64,000 bases of DNA. It comes from Muraenolepis orangiensis (taxonomy: Eukaryota; Chordata; Actinopteri; Gadiformes; Muraenolepididae). Positions within the stretch are counted from its first letter, which is position 1, and the number at the start of each line of letters is the position of its first letter. Both the position numbers and the translations under genes were made by a program. The stretch covers positions 19,082,545 to 19,146,544 of the forward strand of contig CM051018.1 in NCBI GenBank assembly GCA_027704905.1. The letters run 5' to 3'. Below, piece after piece: positions 50,884 to 63,999 of the stretch. A model generated the notes under the pieces. That model was not told the origin of the DNA. It was given only the letters and a program-made list of their open reading frames with translations, and searched no databases.

Positions 50884-52481
50884 TGGGGCCAATGTAAGAA
50901 ATGTGACTCAAAGTAGAGGAAAAGTAATAGTGTTAAAATGAGGATTGTTTAAGGAAAAACTAAAACAAAAATAAAAAACGCAGCCGGCGGAGAATGATGA
51001 AACACGATGGCCCCTGAGCCGTCTTCACCGTGCATTCACTGCCTTCACGCTATTCTACACTGCATGACAATACACTGCGCTGGGCTGTCAGAGATCAGCA
51101 TCAAAAATGATTAGAAGAAAAAAAAGACCATATATATACAGTATATATATATATATTATTGTTATTATTATTTATTTGTATTATAATGATAATAATTATA
51201 ATCTCTGTCTCTGGATTCTCATTGGATGTCCATTCATCTCCAGCGTGTTGTCGTGTTGTGGTGACCCTGCTCTGTGGTGCTCCTTTTGTACCAAATGGTG
51301 GCTCTTCAATGCAAATGGAATGCAGTCATAATCTCAGGGTGTAATGTTCTTTTTTTTTTGTTTTTCCTTTTCAGGGAGACATAATATGACAGGAGACGTC
51401 TTTTAAAATAATCACAAATACGATGTGTGAAAAGGGGATTTCACGCTGACGGTCTTCATATCAGACGTTTTTTTTGTTTGCTGATCCCAAACAGATTTAT
51501 ATTTTCAATATTTATTTTTATCCCACTGCATTGGTTCCGCTGACGTTGACGTCATTGAACACAGTGTGTCTGTTTAGCAGTTGAAGTGCAGCATGACAGG
51601 TTTTGCATGTGAAATGAATGGCGACGACTTCTGCCCTGCATGCCAGTCGTGTCCATATAGTGGAAGACACCCGTACAATTACATTTACGCCACAAATCAT
51701 GAATTTACCGATCAGTACAAAAGCCGACGGCAAACCCTTAAAACGATGATTATCATCATCATTAAATGATCGTTTAATATCGCAAATGATTTGTTTTTAT
51801 TTTCCATTCGGACCACCGAGGGAAATACCATTCCATTTCGGCTTGCCTTTCTGTGAGTGTGACGCTAGCCTGTTCTGTCCGTGTTCACGCTGGTTTTAAC
51901 CCAGAGGAAGACGCGTGGTTCAGGCTAATTAGAGACCCAAAAGGAGCCCGTACGTGGGAATTGTTTGTTGATACCTAGCATCTTGCACAACAGGATGCTG
52001 GAAGCCGTCCATGGCCGAGCCAGCAGCATGTGTGCCAGCAGTAGCATGTGTGCATCATTTCATTTCTAAACTGCACTGTTTCTACCAAATAATCCTTTGG
52101 TGTAAACAGCCCACCCCCCTCCCCCCCCCCCCCCACTCTATCAAATTAATCCATAAATATAATGATTATGAGCTAAAAACAGAATGTGAAAGAAAAAGCA
52201 AAGAAAGAAAGAGAAAGAAAAAGGAAATGTGAAATAAATAAAATAAATAAAATCCACATTTGAAAGAAGAAAAAGCCAACTTCCACTCGGAGCTCTCTCT
52301 CTCCCGTCCCGACGTGATCACGCCTCTAACCTATGAGTGTGACAGTGGAGCGACTTGAAGCTCACACGTGCACCCCGTCACCAGGGCCGCCCACACGCCA
52401 GCACCTCACAAGTACACAACGTGTTCTGGCCGTCGCCAGCTCCACCAGCAGCACTGTGGACGTGACGGCTGCCGGCGAGCT

Positions 52482-52543
52482 AGTTAGCTAGCTAGCTGGC
52501 TGGCTGGCTGGCTGGCTGGCTAGCTAGCTGGCTGGCTGGCTAG
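52482..52543. repeat. (GGCT)n / (AGCT)n array
   Basis: Fifteen tetranucleotide units switching between TAGC and TGGC. Confidence 0.92.
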
Positions 52544-52751
52544 AGGATGCCGTTGACAGCCGTCACGTTGAGAAGCGTGCTGCCGTTAGACCTTATCTGG
52601 TACATACATGACAGCAATGCCACGTATGACCACTGCACTGCAGTCTCAAGAGATGCACCAGATGATCTGTATCTCCCATTCACTGCTGTAGGCAGAAAAC
52701 CCAGCAGAAAATTGCAGAAAACCCCCACCTTATATGATTGTACACTTTATA

Positions 52752-52752
52752 T

Positions 52753-52835
<83 letters not shown>
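52752..52835. repeat. (TA)n microsatellite
   Basis: About 38 TA units; self-complementary. Confidence 0.97.
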
Positions 52836-52838
<3 letters not shown>

Positions 52839-53798
52839 GATAAAAATACTCAGTATACCAAAAATATTTATGTAGATATTTTTTGACAGATGCATAAATA
52901 TATACAGGCCATGAGCCACAAAGTCCTTCTCTCTGCTAAATCAATTCTGAATATATATTTTTCTGCACAGTGAAAAAATAAAAAATTCTCCTTATCCATT
53001 AGCCGCCATCAAGCGTTGAGTTGAAGGTCACGGAAGATATTACATTCCGAGCAGCTTTTCGCTGCTTCATTACCTCACGTGGAGGCTCGGACCGTACCTT
53101 AAACAAGGCTTCAGTCTCCGTCCTTTACCCTTTATCTCCCACCTTTGTCTCCAACCTGCTTGCCCCGACTGCAAATTAACAAACAAATGAACCTTTTCAC
53201 TGGAGACAAATGAGGGGAAATGGTCTTTAAAGAGGATCATTTATTCAAATCCCCGTCGGGGAGGAGGGGGAGGAGGGGAAGGGCGGGGCATCACGATGAG
53301 CGCCTAAATGAAATACAGAATCACTTCAGGCATTACAAACTCCATTAAGTATATAGTCTCACTGCGCCAATGCTAATATATTTTAAGAGCAGAGCTTGTG
53401 TAACCAGGTAGACTTAATGAGAGGGACAAACCCACACACTTCCCAGACATGTCCATAGAGATAATGAAAGCAGAGCACCGGTGTTATTGCAACTCTATTT
53501 CGGGCTTTGTGATGATATTGATATGGTATTGATTTGATATTGGTATGATAATCTCTGCCCTATGGCTGTGGCTTTTTCTTCATAGGAAATACAAACGAGA
53601 GAGCTAGTCTAACGGTGGAGCCTGAAGACCCAGGTGCATCGATGTGAAATGGGTCCGTAGCCACCCCTATACTTATAAGGGTGGTTGTGTACTAAAGTAA
53701 TAATTATAACTATGAGGAAAGCTAATTTCCCACGCTCGCAAATGTATATGTTATGATTATGGCCCGAAGCCGCGTGGTTAACACAATCTGTTCAGTCC

Positions 53799-53800
<2 letters not shown>

Positions 53801-53833
<33 letters not shown>

Positions 53834-53838
53834 GTAAT
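53801..53838. repeat. (TAA)n microsatellite
   Basis: About twelve units with one G substitution. Confidence 0.93.
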
Positions 53839-54000
53839 AGCATTTTCCTCATCTTGTTGTTTTTTTTTTATCTCTAAATTGTTTATTGAATTAGATGAGA
53901 TGTTTTGTGTTTTTGTATAGAGGTACAACCTTTCACATGGATTGTCTGTAGGAAATACTGCCTAATTTCAGCTGGGTTTTTTTAAGGTTAATCTTTCGGT

Positions 54001-54591
54001 CACGCCATCGCCGGCCTGATACCATGCCCCTCCTCGGCGGCCCACGCCATGGCCGGCCTGATACCATGCCCCTCCTCAGCGGCCCACGCCATCGCCGGCC
54101 TGATACCATGCCCCTCCTCAGCGGCCCACGCCATCGCCGGCCTGATACCATGCCCCTCCTCGGCGGCCCCCGCCATCGCCGGCCTGATACCATGCCCCTC
54201 CTCGGCGGCCCCCGCCATCGCCGGCCTGATACCATGCCCCTCCTCGGCGGCCCACGCCATCGCCGGCCTGATACCATGCCCCTCCTCGGCGGCCCCCGCC
54301 ATCGCCGGCCTGATACCATGCCCCTCCTCAGCGGCCCACGCCATCGCCGGCCTGATACCATGCCCCTCCTCAGCGGCCCACGCCATCGCTGGCCTGATAC
54401 CATGCCCCTCCTCGGCGGCCCCCGCCATCGCCGGCCTGATACCATGCCCCTCCTCGGCGGCCCACGCCATCGCCGGCCTGATACCATGCCCCTCCTCAGC
54501 GGCCCCCGCCATCGCCGGCCTGATACCATGCCCCTCCTCAGCGGCCCACGCCATCGCCGGCCTGATACCATGCCCCTCCTCGGCGGCCCAC
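54001..54591. repeat. 42-bp minisatellite, 14 copies
   Basis: GGCCTGATACCATGCCCCTC recurs at exactly 42-bp steps from 54013 to 54559. Units vary at few sites: CGGCGG or CAGCGG, CCCACG or CCCCCG, and single changes in units 1 and 9. Since 42 is divisible by three and the unit lacks stops, frames stay open on both strands, including a 384-codon minus frame that continues into a (GA)n array. No coding support beyond that. Confidence 0.98.
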
Positions 54592-54693
54592 GACACACAC
54601 TCACTCCAAGTGGCCGCAAAATTGCCAACCCCTCTGACCGGTTTTCCTTTTTACGTCCCGTTTCTTTCTCCCGTTTTCTCATATCCCTCAAGT

Positions 54694-54715
54694 CTCTCTC
54701 TCTCTCTCTCTCTCT

Positions 54716-54773
<58 letters not shown>
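54694..54773. repeat. (CT)n microsatellite
   Basis: About 80 bp with two CCCT breaks. Confidence 0.96.
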
Positions 54774-54775
<2 letters not shown>

Positions 54776-55150
54776 ACGCCTGGCCGGCCAAGTGCGGAAA
54801 CGATACGAAAGCCATAAGACAGAGAGAGAGGAAACATAAGCCCTGGTCGCTGCAGTGGATGAGCAAAACCAAAACAAAAAAAACCTTGATGAAATAGAAA
54901 AAAAGTCCCTTGTTTTGGTCCCGATCGAGAGCGAGCGGTCCCCCTCCCCCACCCCCCTCCCCCCTCTTCCCTCACCATCACACTGCCATCCTTCAAAAGT
55001 CCCCCCTCCCCCCTGAGTTCGCTTGTGCCGCTTCACAAGTGCACCCCTGCTATGTTGCGATGAAACAAGGCGCCACTCGAAGGTCATTTTCTACATGTCT
55101 AATTTTACCCTTGAGTAGAGCGCAAGCATTATTTTAAACACTTGTTTCAG

Positions 55151-55276
<126 letters not shown>

Positions 55277-55645
55277 CTCCCTCCCTCGCTGTTTATGTGC
55301 CACCATTCCGAGGTGATGCAGGGGTGATAAAAAGGATAGGCAGGTGTAATTTTTTTGCCACGAGGTCCTTATTGCGTTCCTCATGAAGGGGGTGTGGGGG
55401 GGGGGGGGGGGGTGAGGGGGGTGGGGGGTTGCTGGGACTGTACCAGACCAGTAGGTGTTGAGATATATGAGGCGCACAGCCTCATATATAGGCCTTCCTC
55501 CTGTTAGTGCTAGCTGCAGGGCAACCCAGTGACCCTCTACCAGAGGGCAGAAGGCCCTGCGTAGGACATGGACGGGGTGTCCACCTGTAGGGTGGAGTGG
55601 GCTTTCCGGGGTGTTGGTGGATCAAGCAGTGAGTTCAGAGAGCGG

Positions 55646-55690
55646 AGGGGGGGCGGGGGGTGTGGAGGGGGGGGGGGGGGGGGGGGGGGT
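55646..55690. repeat. G-rich run
   Basis: Several G runs, the longest about 21. Confidence 0.9.
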
Positions 55691-55836
55691 ATTCTGGAGC
55701 AGGTGTTCACAGTATTTCCGCCATCCCCGGCGCCAACGGGGTGCCAATCTACACCATCTCCAGGGTGACGGAAGTGACAAACCCCTCAGTGCTCTGAGGA
55801 CTGCTCTAACACCGGTAGCAGCATGGGGTGTTACCC

Positions 55837-56106
<270 letters not shown>

Positions 56107-56262
56107 TCTCCTCCAATCACCTGCTGGTGTTATCTACCCTTTTGACTTTTTGACCCCCTAAGCAAAGAGCTGATAGCGGGAAAAAGCAAAACAGGTAACT
56201 CACTGGAAATGCCCGGGCAATGGCTCACACTGGAAGTAGCCATGTCAGCCGGTCGGACCGTG

Positions 56263-56375
<113 letters not shown>

Positions 56376-58107
56376 TTGTTTTCTCTTTTGCCCACAAGGC
56401 AAGAGAAGGGCCTTCTTCTTCTTCACACCTGTCCGCAAGGATAAGTGGGCTTGTCACAAGCAGAGCTAATCTGTTGCAACGCTCAGTCACACTCAATTCC
56501 CTTGTGGCGCTTTCCCCCCTTGTCCTTGGATGTCTGCCGGCACTGAAGGCATGTCCACGCTGGTGATCAGTCTAACCAGCTTTGAAAACATTTGACTTGG
56601 GTCAATGACAGGCAGCAGCATGGCTGTTTTTTAGGGGTGGGGGGGGGGCGGGCCGGAGAGAGAGGTGAAAAATATGTCGCCCTTCAGAGTTACGACTTTT
56701 TTGTTTGTTCACGGTTGTGGAGTAGATATGGAGGAGATACCTCATGATGTTATTGAGTGCAAATGGATGCTGGAAAATAATAACAAACATTGAGAAACAT
56801 TGAGATGGTTATTTACATATCATAACCCGACCCTTTCACAACCCTTGCTTGGAGCAATCTAAATACCTCATATATATTTAGTGTAAAAATGATTCACAAT
56901 CATTTACACAAAATGAGTATTTGGCTCAATTACATTGTAATAGTATTTTCTAATTATATATGTTTTTTTCAGCATATTCAATATGATATGGCCTTCTGAG
57001 GAACGTTAACAGAATTAACGGAAACAGATTTTCAAACTGTATGGTTCAGGGACAGTGACCCAGAGGTTATGTCATTATTATTCATCATTCAACCGCTCTT
57101 AGAATTGAATTGAACCTGGTGGCAGGCATTCATTTACATTTACTTTTATCCCAACGTGTTGCTTTTAAATCAAAACATTTTATATCAAATTTTCAACAGT
57201 TGGTCAATAATGAAAAGTCCCTAAATTGTATATTGGAAGGTCTGATGTCATCAAAAATAAAGAAAAATAATTTAGAGTTCGATAATAGATAGAACATAAT
57301 CGGAAAGAGAAACATCTCTCGCCTTCCAACTATTGCTAACAAACTAAACTGCTGCTTTACTTTCAAGACTCTAAAAAGCACTTTATGACTTTTTCGTCGT
57401 ATAATCTTGACATTTAGTTCGTCATCACAGGGCCCGTTTTTATAGATAAATGGCTGAAGTGGTTGAATAAGCGACAGTCTTTGAAGCAGCACTCAAGATG
57501 TGTCAATTTAGAACCATTTATTGACAGAAATGCAAAATAACGTCTCCCTGACTTTTCAGATCACACCATTAAGCACATACGTTTTGCATTGCACATATGG
57601 TATGATTTCGAAAGAGCAAAAAAAGGACAGATTTAGGTAGAATCTATTGACTCACATCAAATCATAACAAAATACAGATATGCAGACTTAAATGTTAAAC
57701 AACCATGTCGAACTGATGTCAACATTATGGATAAGAAATCAATTTTCCAGAAAATATATACTGCATTGGAAAAAAAATAATCATGGTAAAAATGCGGTGG
57801 AGCTATTCCTGTGAACAGGTCTCACTACTCTTATTCTATTAGTCTTCCACCAGGAGCCTTCTGGCCCAATGTCCGCACTAACAACCCTCTGGAAAGCACT
57901 ATTGATCCACTGTCCACCTGCAAGACATACCGCTGCGGGCCCAATCCTATTCTGCTGATTGCTATAGAGGATATAATTATTATTATTATTGGAATTTAAA
58001 TGGTACTGTATCATAAACACATGTGTTAATCCTGTGCACACTAGTGAGTAAGTTCCTGTTTGCCCCTCCCCGCCTTGCAGCACACCCTAGCGGTGCCAGT
58101 CCAACGG

Positions 58108-58330
58108 GCTATATCTACTAGTGGAGGGGTTAGTTAGTGCGTTGGACTCCCAGACGAAAGATTCTGGGTTCAAACTAGTAGGCATCCATGAGGCCAGATG
58201 CCTCACCCCCTAATAACCAAACACGACTTGACAACTTCATTTATGAATGATGAATGATAAAGAGTGCTAGTAGTGGGTTTGGGTGTGGTTTTCTTTGAAT
58301 GTACCTAGAATGCACTGGCATTTAGTAAAA
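58108..58330 (+). mobile_element. tRNA-derived SINE-like sequence
   Basis: TTAGTTAGTGCGTTGGACTC, then CAGACGAAAGATTCTGGGTTCAAAC, resembles a tRNA D arm, anticodon arm and T arm, with a B-box-like GGTTCAAAC. A non-tRNA body follows (TGAGGCCAGATGCCTCACC, then a stretch up to AGTAAAAGCCTGGAGACC). The acceptor stem is absent, so it is not a tRNA gene. The 3' limit is approximate. Confidence 0.5.
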
Positions 58331-58506
58331 GCCTGGAGACCCGGTGAAGTTAAAACAGAAAGCACAGATCCCTTCTTCCAGGTGACGGTTTTAAACTAAA
58401 ATGACGTTTCGAAGAAAAAAACCACGACGATGAATCGTATCCTTCTTTTCATTCTCCCCCCCCCCTTACCCCCCTTACCCCCCCCCCCCCCCTTTCCTTT
58501 CGGCAG

Positions 58507-58826
58507 CGAACCCCACGGGCGCAAGTCCCAAGGGCTACCCGGGCACGTCGGAGGTGTTCCGGGAGTCCAGCAGCACCACCGGCATGGTGGTGGGCATCGT
58601 GGCGGCCGCCGCCCTCTGCATCCTCATCCTGCTGTACGCCATGTACAAGTACCGCAACCGCGACGAGGGCTCCTACAGCGTGGACGAGACCGGCAACTAC
58701 ATCAGAAACTCGGCCCCGCAGGCCAACGGCAGCGTGGTCAAGGAGAACAACGCCAAGCCCAGCAGCAACCCGGTGAAGGCCTCGGGCAAGGGCAAGAAAA
58801 ACAAGGACAAGGAGTACTACGTGTGA
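58507..58826 (+). CDS. nrxn1: neurexin-1 last exon: juxtamembrane stalk, transmembrane segment, cytoplasmic tail
   Basis: Acceptor TTTCGGCAG; two bases complete an Ala codon, then NPTGASPKGYPGTSEV and the invariant RESSSTTG. One transmembrane helix (MVVGIVAAAALCILILLYAM, from 58584) is followed by YKYRNRDEGSY, the band 4.1-binding part of the tail. The protein ends KKNKDKEYYV and TGA at 58824-58826. EYYV is the PDZ ligand bound by CASK and other presynaptic scaffold proteins. This exon is common to all alpha and beta forms. YPG[T/S]SEV before the membrane fits neurexin-1, whereas NPTG recalls neurexin-2. The tail is unusual in DETGNYIRNSAPQANG and in the Ser/Asn/Lys insert before KGKKNKDK, again fitting a diverged duplicate. 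Confidence 0.97.
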
Positions 58827-58835
58827 CGTGGCTCT

Positions 58836-58836
58836 C

Positions 58837-58876
<40 letters not shown>

Positions 58877-58945
58877 CCGAAGGTGCTGGTGGTCCAGGGT
58901 CAGTACCCGGACCAGGATTCCACCACTTCCGACTATCCGCAACGA

Positions 58946-59012
<67 letters not shown>

Positions 59013-59057
59013 CAGGAGATCCTCGTGTGTACAGTATACAACAAAATACAAATGATT

Positions 59058-59099
<42 letters not shown>
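58836..59099. repeat. (CT)n, (CA)n, (CT)n arrays in the 3' UTR
   Basis: CT at 58836-58875, CA at 58950-59011, CT at 59059-59099. The first starts 10 nt after the stop codon. Confidence 0.96.
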
Positions 59100-59102
<3 letters not shown>

Positions 59103-59163
59103 CGGTTTTTCGGTTGCTTTATTTTTTTATATTTGTTTAGTTTTTAGTTTTTTTTCCGGGAAG

Positions 59164-59319
59164 ATGGCTACGCTGAACGAAGACTATATGAACGATCCTG
59201 CTTTAGACTCAATTCAAGGAAACGATGAAATGGGATTTGCACTCGGATGTGCTGACAAGACTGTAAGTCAGACGGGAAGTGCAATACCGACTAATAGACT
59301 AAATACAATAGCTATCTAA
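59164..59319 (+). other. 51-codon open frame in the 3' UTR
   Basis: ATG in a favourable context (GGGAAGATGGC) opens MATLNEDYMNDPALDSIQGN and runs 51 codons to TAA. It is acidic and of ordinary composition, unlike the repeat frames around it. No family recognised. It may just be conserved UTR sequence or chance. Confidence 0.2.
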
Positions 59320-59516
59320 CACCCGTCTATGATACGTTTCCTTGGACTAAACTGATGCTATTACAACTGTCGTGTTTCTGGCAGAGTGAGGGAAATAACA
59401 GACATTTCAAGGAACTCTCAGCATTACAAAAATAATGTCCTCATTAACATTGCCTGTGTTTGTGTTGTTGAGACTTTTTTTTCTATGAGCAAATGACACA
59501 ATGCATATATACGTGA

Positions 59517-59522
59517 ATAAAG
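59517..59522 (+). terminator. possible early polyadenylation signal
   Basis: AATAAA followed by AGAG and an A-rich stretch. No clear GU-rich element follows, so use is doubtful. Confidence 0.3.
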
Positions 59523-60027
59523 AGAAAAAAAAACGCTAGTAATATACTTTGGATGAAGAGCTAAATGAAATTAAAAAATATCTGTATGGTAACAAAGGGA
59601 AAGAAAAAAATTAAGAATGAAAGCTGATGGTTTTGATGAATCAGCCAATCAATGAGCACTCCAAAAGGCAGTTATGGTGGACAAAAGGACTCAAACATTA
59701 CTACTGACTGAGCCTATTTCAATGCAACCTTCACTTTACCAGATGAACATGTCCATTGTGCCAGTATGAATTCGGGAGGCCTTCGATTTCCACATCTCTC
59801 TCATGTGAAGTCAAAGTGCTTTTCTCCAAATTCCCGTGGACTAAAAAAAAGGATCATTTTGAGGGGAAGGGTCCATGCACGCAGAATTATATTATTACAG
59901 TACATATGTTTATATACAGTTAAAAAAACACATCTAAATGTGCTTTATGGACTGTGAACAAAGTGGTGTTTTTCTAGCCTGTTGTATAGATGATGCAAAC
60001 TATAACTGCTCCTCGACCCAGTTTTGG

Positions 60028-60033
60028 AATAAA
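60028..60033 (+). terminator. candidate polyadenylation signal
   Basis: AATAAA 1.2 kb after the stop, with an A run about 16 nt downstream and a GU-rich stretch (GTAAGTGTTAAGTGTTG) at about 60066-60082, the expected layout of a cleavage site. Confidence 0.55.
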
Positions 60034-60429
60034 ACCTTGAAAACGGACAAAAAAAAAATTACGACGTAAGTGTTAAGTGTTGCTAGACCTAGAGGATTTT
60101 AAGACATCTGCGATATATATTTTTCTTTATTTGGATTCTTTCCGATTTCCCTCCTCCCTCCTTTTTACATGTGTTCCTACATAGTTTTTTGATACGGAAG
60201 CGACCCCTTGAGATAGACCACCCCTGGGCCCAGTGTGAGCCCCTAACCCATCCTTATACACGTTATACAGCTCAAAGGCTCAAAGGATACCGGTAGAATC
60301 ACTGCCTCCCAGCTCAATCCTGACTTAAAAAAAGACCTACATATGCGAAGAAGTGAACATAAAGAATGTGTGCGCAAAGTTGTCGGATGATGCCAACGAA
60401 TGCTATTGACCGTGACTGTGTTAACTTGC

Positions 60430-60523
<94 letters not shown>

Positions 60524-60563
60524 GTGCGTGCGTGCGTGCGTGCGTGTGTGTGTGTGTGTGTGT
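60430..60563. repeat. (TG)n microsatellite with CGTG end
   Basis: About 134 bp; the last part has TGCG units. Confidence 0.97.
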
Positions 60564-60934
60564 TTCCGAAATGGTATTACAGTATTATATGGCTGTCCAT
60601 CGTATGCTTGGGTTGAAAAAAAAAGAAAAATGGTCAAGGCAGATAGTTTCAAGTCGGTCTTCATCTCATCTGTCCTGTGTTGGTCCCGCTATTCCTGTCG
60701 ATCAACTCTGCTTTTGTTTTGTTTAAGAAAACTGTACTTTGAAAGAGTATGAGGAACGTGATCATAAAACATAAATGATAATGATTATACATTCTTTGTT
60801 TGCTGTTTTCTTTTTAATTTTTTTTTTACATTTTTTTTTCAGTGTTTTTATGTTCAAATGTAACACTTCTTAAATGTCATCCGAGTGAAATTTATTATAA
60901 AAAAATTAGTTTTGAAAAATCTAACGAACAAATG

Positions 60935-60940
60935 AATAAA
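60935..60940 (+). terminator. candidate distal polyadenylation signal
   Basis: AATAAA, 2.1 kb after the stop, in AT-rich sequence; a TTCTGTTCTGTCAGGTTTTCC stretch about 115 nt further is too far to be its downstream element. Confidence 0.35.
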
Positions 60941-62354
60941 ATATTACTTCAGTGAATTCATGTATTTCTATGATGGAAAAAAATAATCTATCAAGGTAAT
61001 ATGCATTACTTCTGTCCAAATGGCCTAACGTCGAGGATACAGTTACATTGATTTCTCTGTTCTGTCAGGTTTTCCTTTCAAGCTCCTTGAGTTGCTATTA
61101 AAGTAAAATGCCTAAACATGTTCTCAGTGTAAGGTGGGATGCTTGAAAAGCGGAGACTCTCCAGGTCAGCTCTAGTATTACAAAGTACTTGGCTGTTCTC
61201 CGATACTTTCCAGCCAAAATAATATTGACAGTTGGAATTACATTTCTCCAGGGAATTACATGGTACCATGTCTGAAAGCTTTAGCTAGTGCCACATTTCA
61301 CCAGAGCTGTGTAAGACTGCGTAGCACAATTGAACACAAAAATAGCCTGACCCTTATCTTTCAAATGGTTTGAAGGCATTTTGAATAGAAAAAAGGATAT
61401 ATCAAATATGTATATTTCCGTTGGTCCCCAAAGGAAATATAATGCAGCCTCAATCCCCAACCTACATTTCAAGAATTTTGCAAGTTAACATTTAAGATCC
61501 ATGTGCCAATGCTTTTTTTAAGTATGTGTCACAAAATACATCTGCATTGGACTATACTGTAGATACCGTTTTTTCAGATAACCATATTTTGACAGGATAT
61601 TAATGTCCTAGTTGGCATTCTTTGGAATTGATATTCACCAAACTTTCCATGAGATTAAATGTGATGGTTGTATCTTTTTTTGAGAAGGTTTTAACCAAAA
61701 AACATTATTTTCTTCCCAACAACTTACCAAACTACTAAATGTGCATGTTCTTTGGTAATAAATTGTATCATAGCATTCCTAAATCAAAAATAAGGCTATT
61801 ACTATTTCCGGAAATTTATAATAATTATTCAAAAACTCTATCACTTTCTAAGTCTCGTACAGCAGCTTAATTTGTTTTACCAACTTGGTACTTATGCTAT
61901 AGTACCAAGTTGTATGACCAATGAATGGGGCTGTTATTAATCATAATACTTTTATTATTTACACAAGGAGCCCTATGAGGAAACTATAATTTAAGTGTGC
62001 AAATGACAAAGGCTTTTTGAGGCCGTTTTTTAACAGATTTCAGACCTGACTAAGATCCAGGTTCAAAGTAGGCTACTTTATTACTCATGGGAAATTGTTT
62101 GTCACAATTGCTCTGGTCAACGATCGAAAAATAAGAATAAAATCTGCATAGAAGAGTAAAAGGGTGTATGTATCCAGCCTTTACAAGCCACACTAGATCA
62201 AACCAGAGAGTCGTGACCATATCTAATTCCTTCCCTGTAAACCTTAGTTTTTCAGAGTGGGAAGTATAAACTGTGAGTCGTACAAAAGTGACTTTGTTGA
62301 CTGGCCTATGAGTGATTGTTTTTTGGCTGACATGGTGGGCTCGCGGAGCTCTGT

Positions 62355-62410
62355 ATATATATAGATATCTATATATAGATATATAGATATCAATATATAT
62401 GTGTGTGTGT
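62355..62410. repeat. (TA)n / GATATCTATA palindromic stretch
   Basis: TA-rich, with several GATATC palindromes, ending in TG units. Confidence 0.85.
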
Positions 62411-62569
62411 TTCGCCCCAGGACATTAAAGTTGCAGCACCCTGCAGGTCTGTCAAGTAAGGATTAAGATACTTGAATTCAGCAAAATGACATCAAAATGA
62501 GGTCAACTCAACATGTGCCTTACAATGGCACTACTTTCAGAACCCCAGACAATATGTACAAATCAATAA

Positions 62570-62571
<2 letters not shown>

Positions 62572-62608
<37 letters not shown>

Positions 62609-62902
62609 TGCAATGTCGAAATAGGCTTCTCTAAACAGACCTCCTTTCCACAAAAAGCCTGAAAATATATAATATATCCAGTAAGGAAAACCTCAGGGAT
62701 AAATACACTTCTTTTTTTTAGCATAACACAACAACAGTTTCTCCATTCATCTCATACCTTCATCTTCCGTCTCCATCTCTCACACATACACGCACGCACA
62801 CACGCACACGCACGCACACGCACACGCACACGCACAGCACACGCACACGCACACGCACACGCACACGCACACGCACACGCACACGCAACGCACACACACA
62901 CA
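62572..62902. repeat. (CA)n and (ACGCAC)n arrays
   Basis: CA array 62572-62606 and a hexamer array CACACG/CACGCA at about 62786-62902. Confidence 0.93.
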
Positions 62903-63891
62903 TTGAATTTCCCTCACTTGTTTGCATTCGCACGATGCAAACTAACTAGGTTATTTTCCAAGATTGGGAAGGCTTCCTTTTAATTGGACACACTTATGCA
63001 ATTCCACTTTTCTCCAATTACCCAGTTTGCCTGTTCAAATGTCCTTTGCCCGATTCAGAGACACATTTTGTTGGTTTTTGTCCTCAAACTGCATCAGACT
63101 GAATCCATCTAATTGATTTTCCTCGCCGACTGTTTACAGACTCATCCAGTTCCACCAATGGTGAAGGTCACAAGAAAAACTGTTTGGATGAAGTACTAAA
63201 TATGTAAATATGTAAATTAAAACTAAAAACCGAATACTCTCCATCAAGGAAAACCTTTTTTGGGATGTCCTAAAAAAGCTTAATGTGATAACAGCTTAAT
63301 GAGGCAAAACAATATTTAATTCAAACCTATAGCACCATGAGACTTAAAAAACGAAGCCTAATGTGGTTAAATGATCCTAAATAAAGTCAGAATAAGCTAA
63401 AATCCATACCAGTAAACACTCCATCATGTGGACTTGTTATGATATGAAAATCCAAATCTTTTTGGAAATACTTCAATCGTATACGTATATGGAAATATTC
63501 ATCCTTTCATTCATCCAGTCATCGGATGTATGTAAGACAAAAGTCTGCTGAACATTTTGGGTCCAAAGAAAATTTGTAAGCAGGTGAAAGAAACTATTGA
63601 AAATGAACTGAATGAGCTAAATGTGGATCAATGGGCTTTAACCGACTAACAGAAATTGAAAACATGGTGTGGAGGACATCATAAGGTTTCTAAATTCCGA
63701 ACATTTGAAAAATTTGTAAATGTGGCTGAAATTAAGCTTCAACAGGGTTCCCTTACACTTTAATTAAAATTCAATATTTTGACAAATATAATTCTTGAAT
63801 TTTAAGTGCTCTTAAAATGCACTTACAGTTTAGGAAATTGAAAACTGTATATACTTAAGTAGAATTATAATATTATTTATTGAATTTCATT

Positions 63892-63968
63892 TTCTTCTTC
63901 TTCTTCTTCTTCTTCTTCTTCTTCTTCTTCTTCTTCTTCTTCTTCTTCTTCTTCTTCTTCTTCTTCTT

Positions 63969-63999
<31 letters not shown>

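Larger units (their letters stand above)
58827..60060 (+). other. nrxn1: neurexin-1 3' UTR (proximal)
   Basis: Begins after the TGA. The first 270 nt contain CT, CA and CT arrays. From 59160 the sequence is ordinary and AT-rich. The end is set by the AATAAA at 60028 and the A run at 60049-60058, so it is approximate. The transcript may extend further, to another AATAAA at 60935. Confidence 0.65.

Noticed and set aside
54001..54591. Regular array considered as CRISPR
   Set aside because: Units are contiguous 42-bp copies with no variable spacers, in vertebrate DNA.
53933..55087. 384-codon minus-strand open frame, and the 271- and 282-codon plus frames overlapping it
   Set aside because: All are translations of the 42-bp minisatellite and neighbouring CT array. 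Repeat unit length divisible by three keeps frames open; no non-repeat domain is present.
58115..58170. tRNA gene
   Set aside because: B-box and anticodon-like arm are present, but no acceptor stem pairs and a SINE-like body follows.
58554..58826. 90-codon frame as an independent small membrane protein gene
   Set aside because: It begins at a GTG (Val) inside the last neurexin exon. The frame continues upstream to the splice acceptor at 58506, and the product is the neurexin C-terminus.
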